A DNA stretch of 64,000 bases. Origin: Angiostrongylus vasorum. Taxonomy: Eukaryota; Nematoda; Chromadorea; Rhabditida; Metastrongylidae. The DNA is taken from the NCBI GenBank assembly GCA_018806985.1, contig JADANN010000307.1:1-64000 (forward strand), in the 5' to 3' direction. Positions 24,901-36,200 of the stretch are shown here, in pieces. The notes beneath the pieces are model-generated. The model did not search any database, was not told the DNA's origin, and worked only from the letters and a program-made list of their open reading frames with translations. A program made the position numbers and the translations under genes. The first letter of the stretch is position 1; every line of letters starts with the position of its first letter.

Positions 24901-27900
24901 AGATCAGGATAATTTAACTAATTTATGCTGTCATTCAAATTTCCAAACATATAGTTGTCACGTCATCCTATCGAAAATTTCGCCACTCTTTTTTTCATTT
25001 GTTCACCTGTATCACCTGTCTCTGTTGACCGCCAAGAGACTCAAGCGGGAGCCATTTCACTCCTGGGATATCGTGAGCGTCATGTTTTTGTTCTAGGTTC
25101 TTCGCAAAGAACTCTGATCTTTGGGTTCTTCGCACTCTTTCTATGCGCTTTACATCCCATAGTACCCATTCCTTACTGGTTTTGTCCACCAGTTGTCGTT
25201 GAAACGCACCTAGTGTCAACCCGCCTCATTTTCGACATTTTGTTGTGTCGAACGGCGTCAGTAGTTTTTCATCGTTGACGTAAGCAGGGAACTTCGGATT
25301 CACTCTTTCAATTAAGTGATGCGGGATACCTCCACTATCGTTCTCTGGACTTCGCGGTCGACAACACAGTGATCCCCACTTTGTGTATGCAGCAATAGGG
25401 TTTTCGACGCGTATGCAGGGGACGTAAAGTTGGAAGATCTTGTGGACAATGGATGCGAGGGAACGAATTGGATGTGAGAAGTGTTGGGATCTGCACAGTA
25501 AACGTGAAGACGGACCAAATAAAGTAAAATAAAATATTAGGGCACACACAGAAAAAATTGAGTAAAATAGTACGTTATGCCAATAAAGTACCAGTGTTAT
25601 GAAATAAGCAATTGGTTTTCAATCACTCCCGCACATGCATAGGGACAAGAAGATAGTGTGTCTTCCATAAATATGTGTCAAGTGGTCTTATTCTAAAACA
25701 CTCTAGCTGTAGAAAATTTCCTGGTATTTATCTGAAAGTCCACATCATTGTGCATTTGGCAAATTGTGTTGCTCTCACGATAAAAATCTAGGCTGAGTCA
25801 AAGCTACTGGGCGTTTTTGATCGCTTTTGTTAATAGCCAGCTACTTTAAAAGGCCATAACGCAGCTTAACCATGACTTCGTTGCTGAGGTTGAAAGCTAT
25901 TATGATCTACATAATCTCCAAAAAAGACACGAACTTATTTCATTCGTCAAAGGGATTAGGATTCTGAAGCCCTCGAAGCGATGAATTCTTGAAGAGCTCT
26001 TTCCGCAAGGATTTAATTTTTGAAGATTTTAACAGGCAAGATGCATAGAAAAGCTATATTGGTTAGCGAGAGGTCAGTTTAGTATGGTTGATGAGGCATG
26101 GTTTTATGGACGAAATCGCTCAACTTTTGTGGAGTTACGCTTCTCTATATTTCTTCCCTCGGTCTGTTGTTTCTGTGGACTGGAAGTGGGAATCAGGTCC
26201 CCTCTGCTGGATTTTTGTTTGGCATTCTTCTTATCTGGGTAATTAAACCAAGTTTGAGGGAACCATGGGTAAGAAGGGTACCATACAAAAGCCAGCAGAG
26301 GAGATCAGATTCTCACTCCCGCTCCAATGGAACCACAGAACAGGAGAGCAAAGATAGCAAAGAGTCCTCCAACAGCTCGCGAGAAAGGAAGAGGAAAAGT
26401 AATCAGCAAATAGGAGAGTATATCCCTAACACCTTGTTGACTTAGTTTTGCGAAGTGGTATGATCAAGTCTAATTGAGTAAAAGAATTACACGTTATCTG
26501 TTAGTCATCCTCCCAACGGTTTACCGCCTCATCGTGGCTGGGAGGTGTTCCTGGGTGTCGGACTGCGATGCACAGCGGGGGGATTCGTCGACCCGGCAGA
26601 GTCTCCCAAGCTGAGAAGGAGTCCGGCATTTCCATCGGGAAGCCTAGGTAAGAGTGAACCAATGCCAGGTTCCGCCACCGTCCTGGTATCAAAGTCGCAT
26701 GGTGGCAAATCTCCCTCTGATCCACAAGGGCTGCGACTGCCCGTAGTAGTGAAGACCTCGGGCAGACTTTGGCCAGGCTGACCTTGGGATTCCAGGGAAA
26801 CACAGTGGCTTAACTATCAAATCTTCGATAAGTGGTGATTATGCTGGGGCTCGCACAACCAGTGAGGACGGGTTGTTTAAGTGTTAAGTATCAAGTAAGT
26901 GTTAGTCATCTCTGAGTGTATACGTTGTAATTTTTACCGAAGTTTGTTGATTTCGTGGCTGCAACTGCCTACTGTAGCTCTTTTACGAAGATTCAAGACG
27001 TTAAATCGTTTCATGTGCAGAAAACGAGAAAGTTATCACAACCATATCACAAGGGAAACCCAATTTTGGGAAATGTTAGGACCCATATTTCATTCCATCA
27101 TTTCTATAGAATTTCAGCACTTGCCGCGTAGAATCACTCCATTTCGTATTACATCAAGAAATGGGTCTTTTTTTTGTTGTGCAAGCGTGGTACAGAACAA
27201 ACTTCCTGACAGACTTCTCGTTGCCATTCGTTTAATTCATGCGGCACCCATTTACGAAGTTTTTCACTTTCCCATTGGCGTATAAATGACGAAAGCTTGT
27301 TGAGTAGTGAATGCTGAATTCTGTACATCCCAAGTAGTTCTTAGAGAAGCCGCTTCAATTGTTGTCTTTAGACAATGCTTATCAGTTAATGATACGTGCA
27401 TTCGACTTCTTTCGTAATGAAGGCCCATATTTTCGGTACAAAAGATTCTGAGTCAACTGTGTACTGTATATTCGGAGGCCATTCCATGACCTATGTTTCG
27501 ATGACAGTTTGAACCTCCACCGTTACTTTATTTCCTCCTTTGAAGTCTTAAAGCAAAACAATAACTTGATTTCAATAAATGACTGATTTTCAAGACAAGA
27601 GAGCATCAATTCCACTACTCTATAATCAATGTCAACTATGTTTCAGAAGAAGAGTTATAAGGTAAAACTCGGAACAATTACTGACTAAAAATCCGTTTAT
27701 AATTTTTATTGAAGATAAACGCTGGCTTCATTTTTGAAACTAACGCAATTTAATGCATGCATCACTTTTTTCCGTCCACGATTTTATTCTTTGTCGTTCG
27801 TTCATTGCTACTTTGTGTAGGCCGGAAATCTGCATTGTTTCACGAATTCGGACATTCATCAATGTCCTTCAGCGGAACAAACACTTCTGCTAGTGCCAAT

Positions 27901-30900
27901 CACATCGGTTAGGGATTCTACATTATTGACGTCAAGATCATATGCAATAGTATATGTGGTGTGAACTCAGTTTATTTAGACATCTCGTATAATAGTCACA
28001 TCACATCCGAACACGCTCCTGCTATCATCTGATAACGCTGTTACGATAGAAGGCTATGGCTTCTACATCACCACAGAAAGCTATAAAGCAATGGTTGCAT
28101 GGAAGAAGGCGATCGAAATGCAAATCGATGACTGCGGTAGGGTGAAATCAACTGGTGTTAGCATTTGATAATACTTTTGTATGCATAGATGTTATAAAAC
28201 AGAATGTCGTCTACTGACGCATTTCATATTTCATTGCTAATCGTGGCTACACGTTGTGACATTTTGTGCAAAGTACTTAAAGTAGTACAAATTTCATCTT
28301 TCAGCCATATGGGGGGAATTTGCCTATCGACCTACAAAACTTACCTTCGAGAAACCTGTGGATCCAGTCAAGGAAACTCTTAGTCGGACAACTGGAAACA
28401 GATTATATGACAAAATCAGTATAGCCGGTAAGCGGTGCGAATCTCTCCAACACTTCTTGGCTAAAACACTGATAGAATTTTTTTCAACGAACCACAGCAA
28501 ATTGAAGAAGATTTCTAGTAATGGTAATATTTGCTCATATACACCACTGATGCCTTTATTAACAATGGAACGGAGGCAAAGGAAAGGAAGCAGCAAAGCA
28601 AGTATTGTCTTCGAATAACTCCGTCACTATTTAACAGCTTTATCAACTTGAAGGCGCTATGCCCGATGTTTAATTTTGCGTGTCTGTTGCGTGGGGCGAC
28701 GTCTAAATTTCATATCAGTTACGGGCTTAGTATGATTCTTTCGGAATTCGGTCATATCGCTAGCAGCACATAATGAACGGCGTTGGATTTCCGATAATAC
28801 ACGATAACTTTCTAAATGAATGATATCTAGAGCACTTGAAGAGCTGAGAATGTAACAGTCATTAAAAACACTTTACACAATTACTTCATGAGTATGAGTA
28901 TGCTACCATTCACTGCTCAGTATTTGGACTTGTCCTGAAAATTATGTCGAGCCGTGATTGGAAATGAAATAATAGTCACTTACTAGTAGGAAAATTCCAC
29001 TTTATTTACCTTACTTAATAGGCCATGATGGTTTCTTGATAACTAAAGCACTTCGGTCCACAGAGCCGATAGATTTTTATGGACTATTTGTGGCTGACAC
29101 TCGCAAAACGATTGTGAGCGAAACGAACAGATATGGATTACAAGATAACGTGTTGAAGGAAGCGATAAGTGTTAACAATACGAAAAGATTCATCGGTGTC
29201 TTTCTTAAAATGTGAATTGTTATTTTAGCAAATGACGCAATGGATAACCGACACGATCGATGTGTTGCAAGCTTAGACCACTAATACAGAGTATCAATAA
29301 AAACCGCTACAGAATGCGTACACCTCATATATTAACGATTCCGTTGTGATGTTTAGAGGTACAGTCGCCTTCCTTCTGTATATCCAACATAAGGGACACA
29401 ACTATGGTGCCCAGTGATTGAATTTGTGCTCAGGAGGTGGCTGCGCATACAGAATTTAAGTTTATACCGGAAACGATTTCTTAGATGTGGCTTACGCTTG
29501 ACATTGAGCTTGACTACGATTTATTGCATGAAAGAAGGTATCCCTATGCCAATAGTCAGTATATAAATGTTTCCTTGACCTAGAACTTGTGCAGAGAAGG
29601 ACTCATCTTCTTGCATCTGCACGAAAAACAGGAAAGATTTCCCAGTGAGGTCGTCCAGCTGAAGATGAAGAAAGAGCAATGGGTAGCACAACAGAATTCG
29701 AGTGCTGAAATGGGAAAATATGAGAGGTATTACTATGATGTCCAGACGAGAAGCCTTTCCACCAACTCATCAAGGCCGTAGGTCGCTGAAAGCTACTTCC
29801 AACGTAAACTCTGCCACGCATGGGGAAAGCTCTGCCGGATGGCTTTAAGATGTACTTCTATTTGCGTAAAGTTGCGAAAAGGAGGGCTTCCGTGACACTC
29901 ACTTCTAAGTTCCACGTAGAAAGCGAAATCAGTGAGCCGAGAACATAGAGACAATGCGTAGGATGTTACAACGCATTAATCAAGTTAGCACTAGATGCAG
30001 CCGTTGCCGAAAACATAACTGTTTCAATAGCAGTGACATAAAATGTAAATGGTTGATAAAATGTGTAATTGTTAAGTAAGAAATTGCGTATGTACAGAAG
30101 TTAGAAGCCCTGAGTAAAAAGTGTTAATTCTGTTTGGGACGCGTTTTATATGGGTATAAACTGTGAACGTTAGGTGGTGAAATAAATGTTTTCAGTGTCA
30201 AACCTTTAAAACGTCGGTAAAAGGTTGTGGTTCTAAGACTTGGAAACCGTTTCGAAAGACAAACTGTGTCGCAGTGATGTATCCATGCTCTGTAAACATC
30301 GAGCCATCCTGAAAGTCTTCTCCTTTCATTGACTTACTACCTCAACATGGCAAAAAGCTCTTCTTAAGAGTCAAGCCTCCGTGTTCATTCACAGCAGATG
30401 GGACATCTATGTACCCTCTGCAACAACAACATTCTGCAGTAGGTACTATCTTCAGCGGCAGTGGTCTGCCACCGTAAAATGAACTCGTCCGCAAAACTGT
30501 TCTATATGAAATATCAACTGTAGCGAAAAGTTTTCGCAGGTCATACCTCACGCAGCATCTATGTTGCAATATATTATCGACTCTGTACACAAAAAAATGC
30601 GCCAAAAAAACGATGAAAAAGAAGTGCGTTGTGAAAAGTGCAAATCGTCCAATTTTCCCTTGCATTGCCTTCAATGCATTATGTGTTCAATCTTTCTGCG
30701 TAAATTGAACCTTGCCACGACAGTGACGAACAGGTTAGCAACGCTTTCTTGTATCCTCATCGATGGATGAATAGCTTTGCAAAACGACTTGTTCCGAAAA
30801 AAAATTTGTTTTGAAACCATTTTTGGTTTCTTCTAATCAGGTAGCTTATCTCGGAATAATGGAGTGCTTTCAACATCGCTTTGTTATGGTCCTAAGGGGC

Positions 30901-31322
30901 ATTCTTCTTTAATGTCGGCACAAACAGCACCAATGAACCGACACAAGAACAGAGCAAATGTTCTGGAGTTGTTTGAGAAACCAAAGCAATCACCACTTTT
31001 GGATGTGAGACCACAAACCTCTTCGTGCTCACCAACGAGTGATGAGGTTCATAAATGCATCATTGAAGTCGACAATGACAATGGCTATGGTAGGATTCAC
31101 TCAGGTTCGTCACCCTCCAATCGATCTGTGGCGGTAAACGAGCCTTCCGTTTATAGCTACTCTTCGGCGAGTAAGCTAAGATATAAGAATATTGCTCCCA
31201 ACAATGTAATGTCGAACGATGTAGGCAGTGGAGAAAGTGGAGCAAAAAGCTGGTCTCGTTCCCTGGGAGCGTTTCTTGGAAAGAAAATACAAACGTATCC
31301 AGTGGAAGTGACTCGTCTGTAG
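21840..31322 (+). CDS. RTKN: Rhotekin homologue, 5'-incomplete multi-exon gene
   Basis: Rhotekin is a Rho-GTP effector scaffold with HR1, anillin-homology and PH domains. Exons that join in phase: (about 21,840)-21,957; 23,430-23,489; 23,567-23,702; 24,428-24,581; 24,657-24,808; 27,821-27,907; 27,980-28,136; 28,305-28,427; 30,841-31,322. Family signatures, compared from memory, are VPLAW, IDRTMTDV, ITLYAARTD then RSLGRRFGG, VGGTHFNMLAR, PLYGHVLCRLAVQP, TESYKAMVAWKKAI and KISIAGSLSR. Exon 1 ends in phase 1 while the 23,430 exon needs phase 2, so at least one exon near 22-23.4 kb is missing from this model. The HR1 exons lie further 5' or outside. The ATG at 21,840 is probably internal. Large introns carry family C, SINE A and RTE insertions. 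Confidence 0.85.
22451..22846 (-). mobile_element. Family C element, minus strand
   Basis: It begins (plus-strand view) ACTTACTTGGATACTTGGAC and TCTTCACTGGTTGTGCGGGC, and ends with CGATGAGGCGATAAGCCG. It shares length, ends and internal blocks with five other copies in the window. It sits in the rhotekin intron after the first recognised exon, antisense to the gene. Confidence 0.85.
23430..23702 (+). CDS. RTKN: Rhotekin exons: anillin-homology core
   Basis: Two exons, 23,430-23,489 and 23,567-23,702. The first follows TTCTAG and reads NIDRTMTDVVFPESFV (family: VDRTLTDISF...NVLF). Its donor is GTAAGC. The second follows ATTCAG and reads DDFCVEITLYAARTD, then GSLRTKITRSLGRRFGGQV (family: DFELRLELYGAC, then RLATKLSSSLGR). 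The split Phe codon (TT + T) joins exactly, and the second exon ends in phase 0 at GTAAGC. Confidence 0.85.
23831..24112 (+). mobile_element. SINE family A in a rhotekin intron
   Basis: The head CGTATGACACAGTGGTTGG and GAACCGATCCCCGCGCCC correspond to tRNA A- and B-box regions. The body TGGTACCAGACTTGTCTGGG and the end AACGCCGAGAACTTTATCC follow family consensus. It lies between exons 23,702 and 24,428, in sense orientation. Confidence 0.9.
24428..24808 (+). CDS. RTKN: Rhotekin exons: end of anillin-homology region and first PH strands
   Basis: Exon 24,428-24,581 follows GTTTAG and reads VGGTHFNMLARAFLVLTDAG, then CKIHDLKMS (family: VGGPRYHLLAHTTLTL, then RTHDLTLAS). It ends in phase 1. Exon 24,657-24,808 follows ATTCAG and reads GPPLYGHVLCRLAVQP (family PLYGSVCCRLAAQP), then AEGMLTIKP, the first PH strand, and ends in phase 0 at GTGCAT. 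The intron between them is only 75 bases. Confidence 0.88.
25090..25425 (-). mobile_element. RTE 3' region fragment in a rhotekin intron
   Basis: It aligns, in the same orientation, with 33,530-33,860 of the large minus-strand RTE copy: TTCTTCGCAAAGAACTCTGA, TTTTTCATCGTTGACGTAAG and ACGCGTATGCAGG-type blocks. It is antisense to rhotekin, with broken frames. Confidence 0.65.
26508..26895 (+). mobile_element. Family C element in a rhotekin intron
   Basis: It starts CCCAACGGTTTACCGCCTCA and ends AAGTATCAAGTAAGT. Internal landmarks are CCACCGTCCTGGTATCAAA, GGTGGCAAATCTCCCTC and GCTGGGGCTCGCACAACC. It shares its 5' and 3' ends with the other copies, so it looks close to full length (about 385 bp). 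Confidence 0.88.
27821..28427 (+). CDS. RTKN: Rhotekin exons: PH domain body and C-terminal helix
   Basis: Three exons. 27,821-27,907 (after TGTGTAG) reads AGNLHCF, then EQTLLLVPITS (family: GTNLFCY, then EEPLLTIAVN). 27,980-28,136 reads TSRIIVTSHPNTLLLSS, then FYITTESYKAMVAWKKAI. The helix with an invariant Trp at its end is the PH signature (family: LQTESREALQSWMEALW). 28,305-28,427 reads IWGEFAYRP, then DPVKETLSRTTGNRLYDKI. Phases 0-0, 0-1 and 1-1 join without a stop. Confidence 0.88.
28428..30840. other. Rhotekin last intron, no supported insert
   Basis: No family A, B or C copy was recognised here. Two open frames, 29,587-29,781 and 30,561-30,770 on the plus strand, could be alternative exons, but their phases were not shown to fit. 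The second contains CEKC and CLQCIMC cysteine pairs. Neither is called. Confidence 0.4.
30841..31322 (+). CDS. RTKN: Rhotekin terminal exon with low-complexity tail
   Basis: It follows TTCTAATCAG, begins with two bases completing a Gly codon from the phase-1 donor at 28,427, and runs open for 159 codons to TAG at 31,320-31,322. It begins GSLSRNNGVLSTSLCYG, the rhotekin segment after the PH domain (family: QGSLYHEMAIE). The rest is Ser/Asn/Pro-rich and probably disordered. It ends in VTRL, which fits the class I PDZ ligand pattern (S/T-x-hydrophobic). Mammalian rhotekin also ends in a PDZ-binding motif. One or more small exons in the 2.4-kb intron cannot be excluded. Confidence 0.8.
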
Positions 31323-31599
31323 TCAGTCCATTTATTCAGTTGTATAGTTGACCATTTTGCTTGCACGGAACGCAAAAAGAGCTATCAAATCCAGAACGTC
31401 GGTCTCACTATACCTGTCTCAGAATACCTGTCATATCCACTAATTCAGCATCGTAGTCACTTTAGCGATCACTTGGAACTGTTTTCAGTTCCGATCACGT
31501 TTGTTTCGCAACAATCAACGTTGGCCTTCATTGTATTCTTTATTATCTTTAAATCATCTGTCTATATTTTGTAAACAATTTCAATTGACTGAAATCCGT

Positions 31600-31605
31600 A
31601 ATAAA
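31600..31605 (+). promoter_or_regulatory. Polyadenylation signal AATAAA, rhotekin
   Basis: AATAAA lies 278 bases after the rhotekin stop, with no intervening plus-strand frame of note. On the opposite strand the same signal lies at 31,540-31,545 for the convergent minus-strand exon, so the two 3' ends would overlap. Confidence 0.6.
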
Positions 31606-31651
31606 GTGAATAGTTTCCTTCGATAATTCTTCTATCAGGCTTGCTATTGTT

Positions 31652-31918
31652 TTAATTCTGTGCTTCATGTATTAGCCGCCGCAGTTTTTTGTGGCATTCA
31701 TAAACGGATATTTGCAGGCTTAGCAAAGACAATTGTATCTGGAATCCAGATAATCCCCTCTCCATGTCTGTATATTTCAAACGATTAAAATCCGCTATGT
31801 AATCATTAAATTCAGTAAATTCAGCGGCTTCTGCAAATGAACGCCATTGATTAAATATGCTTTCTGAAATACTAAAAAGTCTCTTACTGGGAAATTCGAC
31901 TAATCTGCTTCTCGTCAC
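31652..31918 (-). CDS. Probable terminal exon of an unrecognised convergent gene
   Basis: I do not recognise the protein. The minus strand is open for 88 codons, with soluble helical composition (SESIFNQWRSFAEAAEFTEF, then ISVYECHKKLRRLIHEAQN and a stop at 31,652). Minus-strand AATAAA lies about 110 bases downstream (31,540-31,545). An in-frame stop lies just upstream of the frame, so an acceptor near its 5' edge is required, for example ATGAG just before it. No equally open plus frame covers it. It faces rhotekin tail to tail. Confidence 0.45.
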   Translation of the reverse strand: MTRSRLVEFPSKRLFSISESIFNQWRSFAEAAEFTEFNDYIADFNRLKYTDMERGLSGFQIQLSLLSLQISVYECHKKLRRLIHEAQN

Positions 31919-32071
31919 GTCTCATCGATGGACTTGGTGCGATGCAACTTTTCCGTAAACACAAATTACTAACCGCAAACAAATCGGATCTCTTAAATAT
32001 TTTTGATGAATTGCTTACGACAACACGCGCTGATTTTGAAAAGCTCATCGGGAGTATATGAGGATCAGTGG

Positions 32072-32350
32072 AGTGCAGTAGCTGGTTATGTGAACCCTAC
32101 AATACGCACCGCACTGGGTCAGTGGATATTTCAATCCTGCATCTTGGGATTAGTAAGTCTTTCATCCATCTTGGGTCAGCATATTGGTACCACACTTCTT
32201 TGGGAAGATAAAAACGCCTACTTTAAGCATCGTAGGTCACCGCTAGCCGTTACATCAACGACGCAACCAGTCAGTTGTACAGTGCTTGACGAAATCGAAT
32301 CTGTTGCGCACGTAAAGGCTTTGACTGCGTTGAAACTATTATTCTTCCAT
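32072..32350 (+). mobile_element. SINE family A, very degenerate
   Basis: Recognisable blocks are GAGTGCAGTAGCTGG (A-box area), AATACGCACC, GTCAGCATATTGGTACCACACTTCT and CGTAGGTCACCGC. Spacing agrees with the family although most positions have drifted. It lies just outside the 5' end of the minus-strand exon. Confidence 0.6.
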
Positions 32351-32632
32351 CTTTCATGAGGAGCGTCACCTATATCACAGATAATGAGTGATCCAGGGCG
32401 GCACAATAACGACCGTCAAGCTTCGCAATAGAGTTTTCCTTTAATATGCTTTACTTCTTGGAATTTCTGATGAGGCACTTAGGTTGAGAACTCACCTGTT
32501 TGGGTCTAGATTTGCAAATGGGTTGACTTTTTGATTACGCGAATGGCTTATTATTGAAAATGACCTCACACTATCTGTCATATAGTTTCCGGTTCCACAA
32601 TTCTAGATAAATCGACGGGTAAAACATATATA

Positions 32633-32635
<3 letters not shown>

Positions 32636-32714
<79 letters not shown>
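32636..32714. repeat. (TA)n microsatellite
   Basis: A perfect TA run of about 79 bases, extended on both sides by imperfect CATATATA and TATACATA. The apparent Tyr/Ile frames across it are artefacts. Confidence 0.98.
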
Positions 32715-32718
<4 letters not shown>

Positions 32719-33239
32719 CGATGGATATATAAGCGCAAGCACAGATACTCAAGTCTCTTTGCGTATATATGTTTATGAGCGTAGAAAACATAAAAATCCG
32801 TCAAGTACAGCAGGGAGAATACCCCCCTGAATTAGCTGCATTACAATGAAAGTAGACAGCCACTTTTCGTTAGTCATGTTCCACTTCGAGATGCGCCACT
32901 TACCACGTCGATAAACCACCTCAAGCTTCTGCACAAGAAAGTTTCATGGAGGATGAGTTCTAGCCTCAGTAATGATATCTGAGGAGAAGTTATATTATTT
33001 CACTGAGAATGCTCCAGTTTATTGATAAGCTTAAACAACGCTACTACAAATCTTAATTACGGCTAACAAGGTACCACCTTCTTCAAAGCCACGGTGATTC
33101 TAGTCGAATGTCCAAAGCATAGCACTTTGTTGCCATGTGGAACTTCTTATTCGTGATGTATAGTCGATTTCAGTAGAGTGATGCACCGCACGTGTGAAGC
33201 CTTCTTATTCTCCAATGTCCTTCAAAAAAAAGGACTGCA

Positions 33240-36200
33240 GCCGTGGTGAAGTCATAGGACTTAACAGGGCAGTTTGCTAAAATGCAGGACGGTCTGTGGT
33301 TAATTGCCAACCCAGATTATTTCTTCCATTGGTGAGAATCCATCCTGTAGCAGTCGGATTAGTACTAGGTAGCATATCATCCGCATCAGCTGTTGCGGCG
33401 TTGATCTTCGAGTGACTTGAGCGGGCGCAAGTAAATCTTCCTCTTCTCCTTGTCGCGTGCAAGAGTAGCCCAGTGAGTTCTGCTCGCTCTAGGGAGACGC
33501 TGAGTATCACGTCTTTCTCCCAGGGTCTTCGTGAAGAACTCTGACCATCGAGTCGGTGGTTCTCCTACGGTACGTTTGACATTCCGACCAATCCAGCTAA
33601 TAAGGGCTCTTGCTTATCGTTTGTGGTTCAGACGCATTATGTGTCCAGTTCACCTTATACTCGACAGTTTAGCGTATGGCCTTTGATTTTTGGTAGTTGA
33701 CGTAGATCGGAGCTTCAGATACCATCCTTTACATTCGTGATACCGAACACTCTTAACACCACTCCTTCGACTGTGCATTCACTCACGTTGAGTGATCGTT
33801 CAACCTGCTTACGCAGCGAACAGGTTTCTGACGCATACGTTAAGGCGGGAAGTACCGTCGAGTCGAAACGGTGGGCATCGAGTCGGATGCTCTTTGTTCG
33901 CCCCACTACGTCCTCGATGCTCTTGAAAGCTTCCCAAGCCGCTCATTATCTACTGCTAAACTCTGGAGCTAAGTCGTTCAAAATTTTGATTTCCCGACCC
34001 AGATAGATATAACTGGAGCATTCGGAGATATTCATCACGCTAAGCGTAAATGTTGCATACTAACCAATCCGTTATTCATGAACATCGTTTTTTGTGAGAC
34101 TTAGTCAAGGAGCAATCTTTCCACAGGATTTATCAAGACCGACAAGAATTCGTTCCAACTGGCTAATGTTTGGTGTTATAAGGACAACGTCATCAGCGAA
34201 GAGAAGATGGTTTAATTTCCAAGCATCGATTTTCACTCCCATATTGTCCTATTCTAATGTTCGCATGACATTCTTGAGTGTAGAAGTGAATAATTTTGGT
34301 GAGGTGGTATCGCCTTACCTTACTCCTTTTGGCGTCGATGTTAATATCATTGTACAATTGTGTTACCTTGGTTGTGAAATTTTTATATAGCTCACTAAGA
34401 GTCTTTATACATTGAGTAGGGAATTCCTAGATGTTAATCGCTTCCACGATTGCTACTATTCCATCTGAGTCAAAGCTTTCGTTAAATCAATGAAAGTGAG
34501 ATAAAGCGGTCTCTTGCACTGTTGTGACACTTCAGTGAGTTACAGTGTGGATGTGATCCCTCGTACTTGACCCTTTTGGAAACCCTACTTGCTCATAATT
34601 GGCGAGTGGGGTGCTGTGGTCGGAGGCGCCCTGCAACACACACGTGGAGTCAATCCCCTGCGCCGATGGCCCACTGAGGCTTCCATCTCTCCAAAGTCGG
34701 CAAATTGATACCAGACTTGTCTGGGAGGAAAGCAGTAGTGGCTCGATACATCGGTAGGTCACCGCCGATCATTGTAAAGGCCAGATATGCCTTCAATCAC
34801 TTCCGAACGATGATTAACGAAGTCGAATGCATGGCACATCCCTCAGGAACTGATCAACGCCGAAAGCTTTATGCTTTATCCGTTACGCCTTTTTATACTT
34901 GCTCACATGGCTCTCCTTCGTTCAGTGTTCTGTCAATCCTGTTTAGGATGACTCGACTGAAGAGTCTGCAGACGACAGACAGTAAGCAGATTGGGCGATA
35001 GTTGCCAATATCGTAGAGGTCACACTTCTTGAACAATAGCACGGTCTTGCTGGCTTTCTACTTACTGAGTAGGAACCTTGCGTTCACACAGGTACGAAGA
35101 GCAGAGCCAATGTGTTTATGAGGACTAGTGAAAAGTTATTCAGCCGTTCAGATTTTGTCCTACCGGGACCTAGTATGGTTCGACTCTTCACTGACAAAAT
35201 AACATTTCGTATATCGGAAGGGAGAACCGATAATATGGAATATCCATCCTCCTTTCCTCCATATGGGGGTAGGAAGACCTAGCTATTGAAGATATCAGAG
35301 TAGTGATCGTGAATAGTACTCGTGAATGATTTCCTCCATTGCTTTCTGGACGCTGTAACTGTTCCAACCGGCCGTCGGAGTGCAGTCATCTTGATTTTTT
35401 TAAACGTCGTAGTCTTAGTTGACTAGCTTCCATCTTTCCTTTTTTTTGAATACATCTGTTTTTTTCTTCTTATTGCGAGAAGTGAAATCTTGCATAAAGG
35501 AGGCGATGGTCTGATCCAGTGCAGAATTTTGGGAAAACAACGTTATCGGTTAGGTAAAACCTCCGATTTACTTTGATGTGGTCTATTTCGTTATAGTACT
35601 CTCCATTGGGAGATTCTACGACAGCGTTGAGAGTGGAGCTTCTGCAATTGAGTTACCATGAATGGTCTTCGTCGCCATGATAAACTCACAGCCGCTCACA
35701 GTGCTCGCTCAATCCTAATCCGTGGATTCCAATGTGGCGCTCTTCAGATGTTCTTCTAGGTCGAATCTTAGCATTAAAATCTCCAACGATAACTTTAAAG
35801 AATATGTGGTCTTCTCCGTGGAACTTCTCCAAGCCTACACAAGAAGATTGCCAAAGCCGGTATTGATCCACATCTTTTCAATCGTAAACGTCAAATTCGG
35901 GTTGTTAGTTGTTTAAATGAATCGATGGTCATGACCAAACTTGTGTTGGTGAGAATGCCGATGCCATAGACTCCTCTACTCCTACATGTTCCGAGGAACA
36001 GTTCTTCTCCAGTGTCATAGACGGAGGTTGAATAGGAGGTATTTACTCGTTTCAGCCAGTCCAATGCCGTCGTGCCTTATTCTTCTCACAGGCATGATCA
36101 AGTCTCCTACAAAGGAATCAGATGCAAAGGTGGGTGCATTTTAGGTACAGATCGTCACCTTAGTCTTTTGCCATTTAATAAGTTTAGAATGGCCCTGCTT

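Noticed and set aside
26098..26445. 115-codon open frame with a hydrophobic stretch and a Ser/Lys-rich tail
   Set aside because: It lies in the rhotekin intron, where exons 24,808 and 27,821 join directly in phase and in homology. All three frames are partly open here, so openness carries little weight.
27821..27907. HEFGH, a zinc-metallopeptidase-like motif, in one frame of this exon
   Set aside because: The frame that joins in phase with both neighbours reads the rhotekin PH strands. The HEFGH frame breaks at the splice phases.
32571..32804. Tyr/Ile poly-dipeptide frames
   Set aside because: They are produced by the TA microsatellite.
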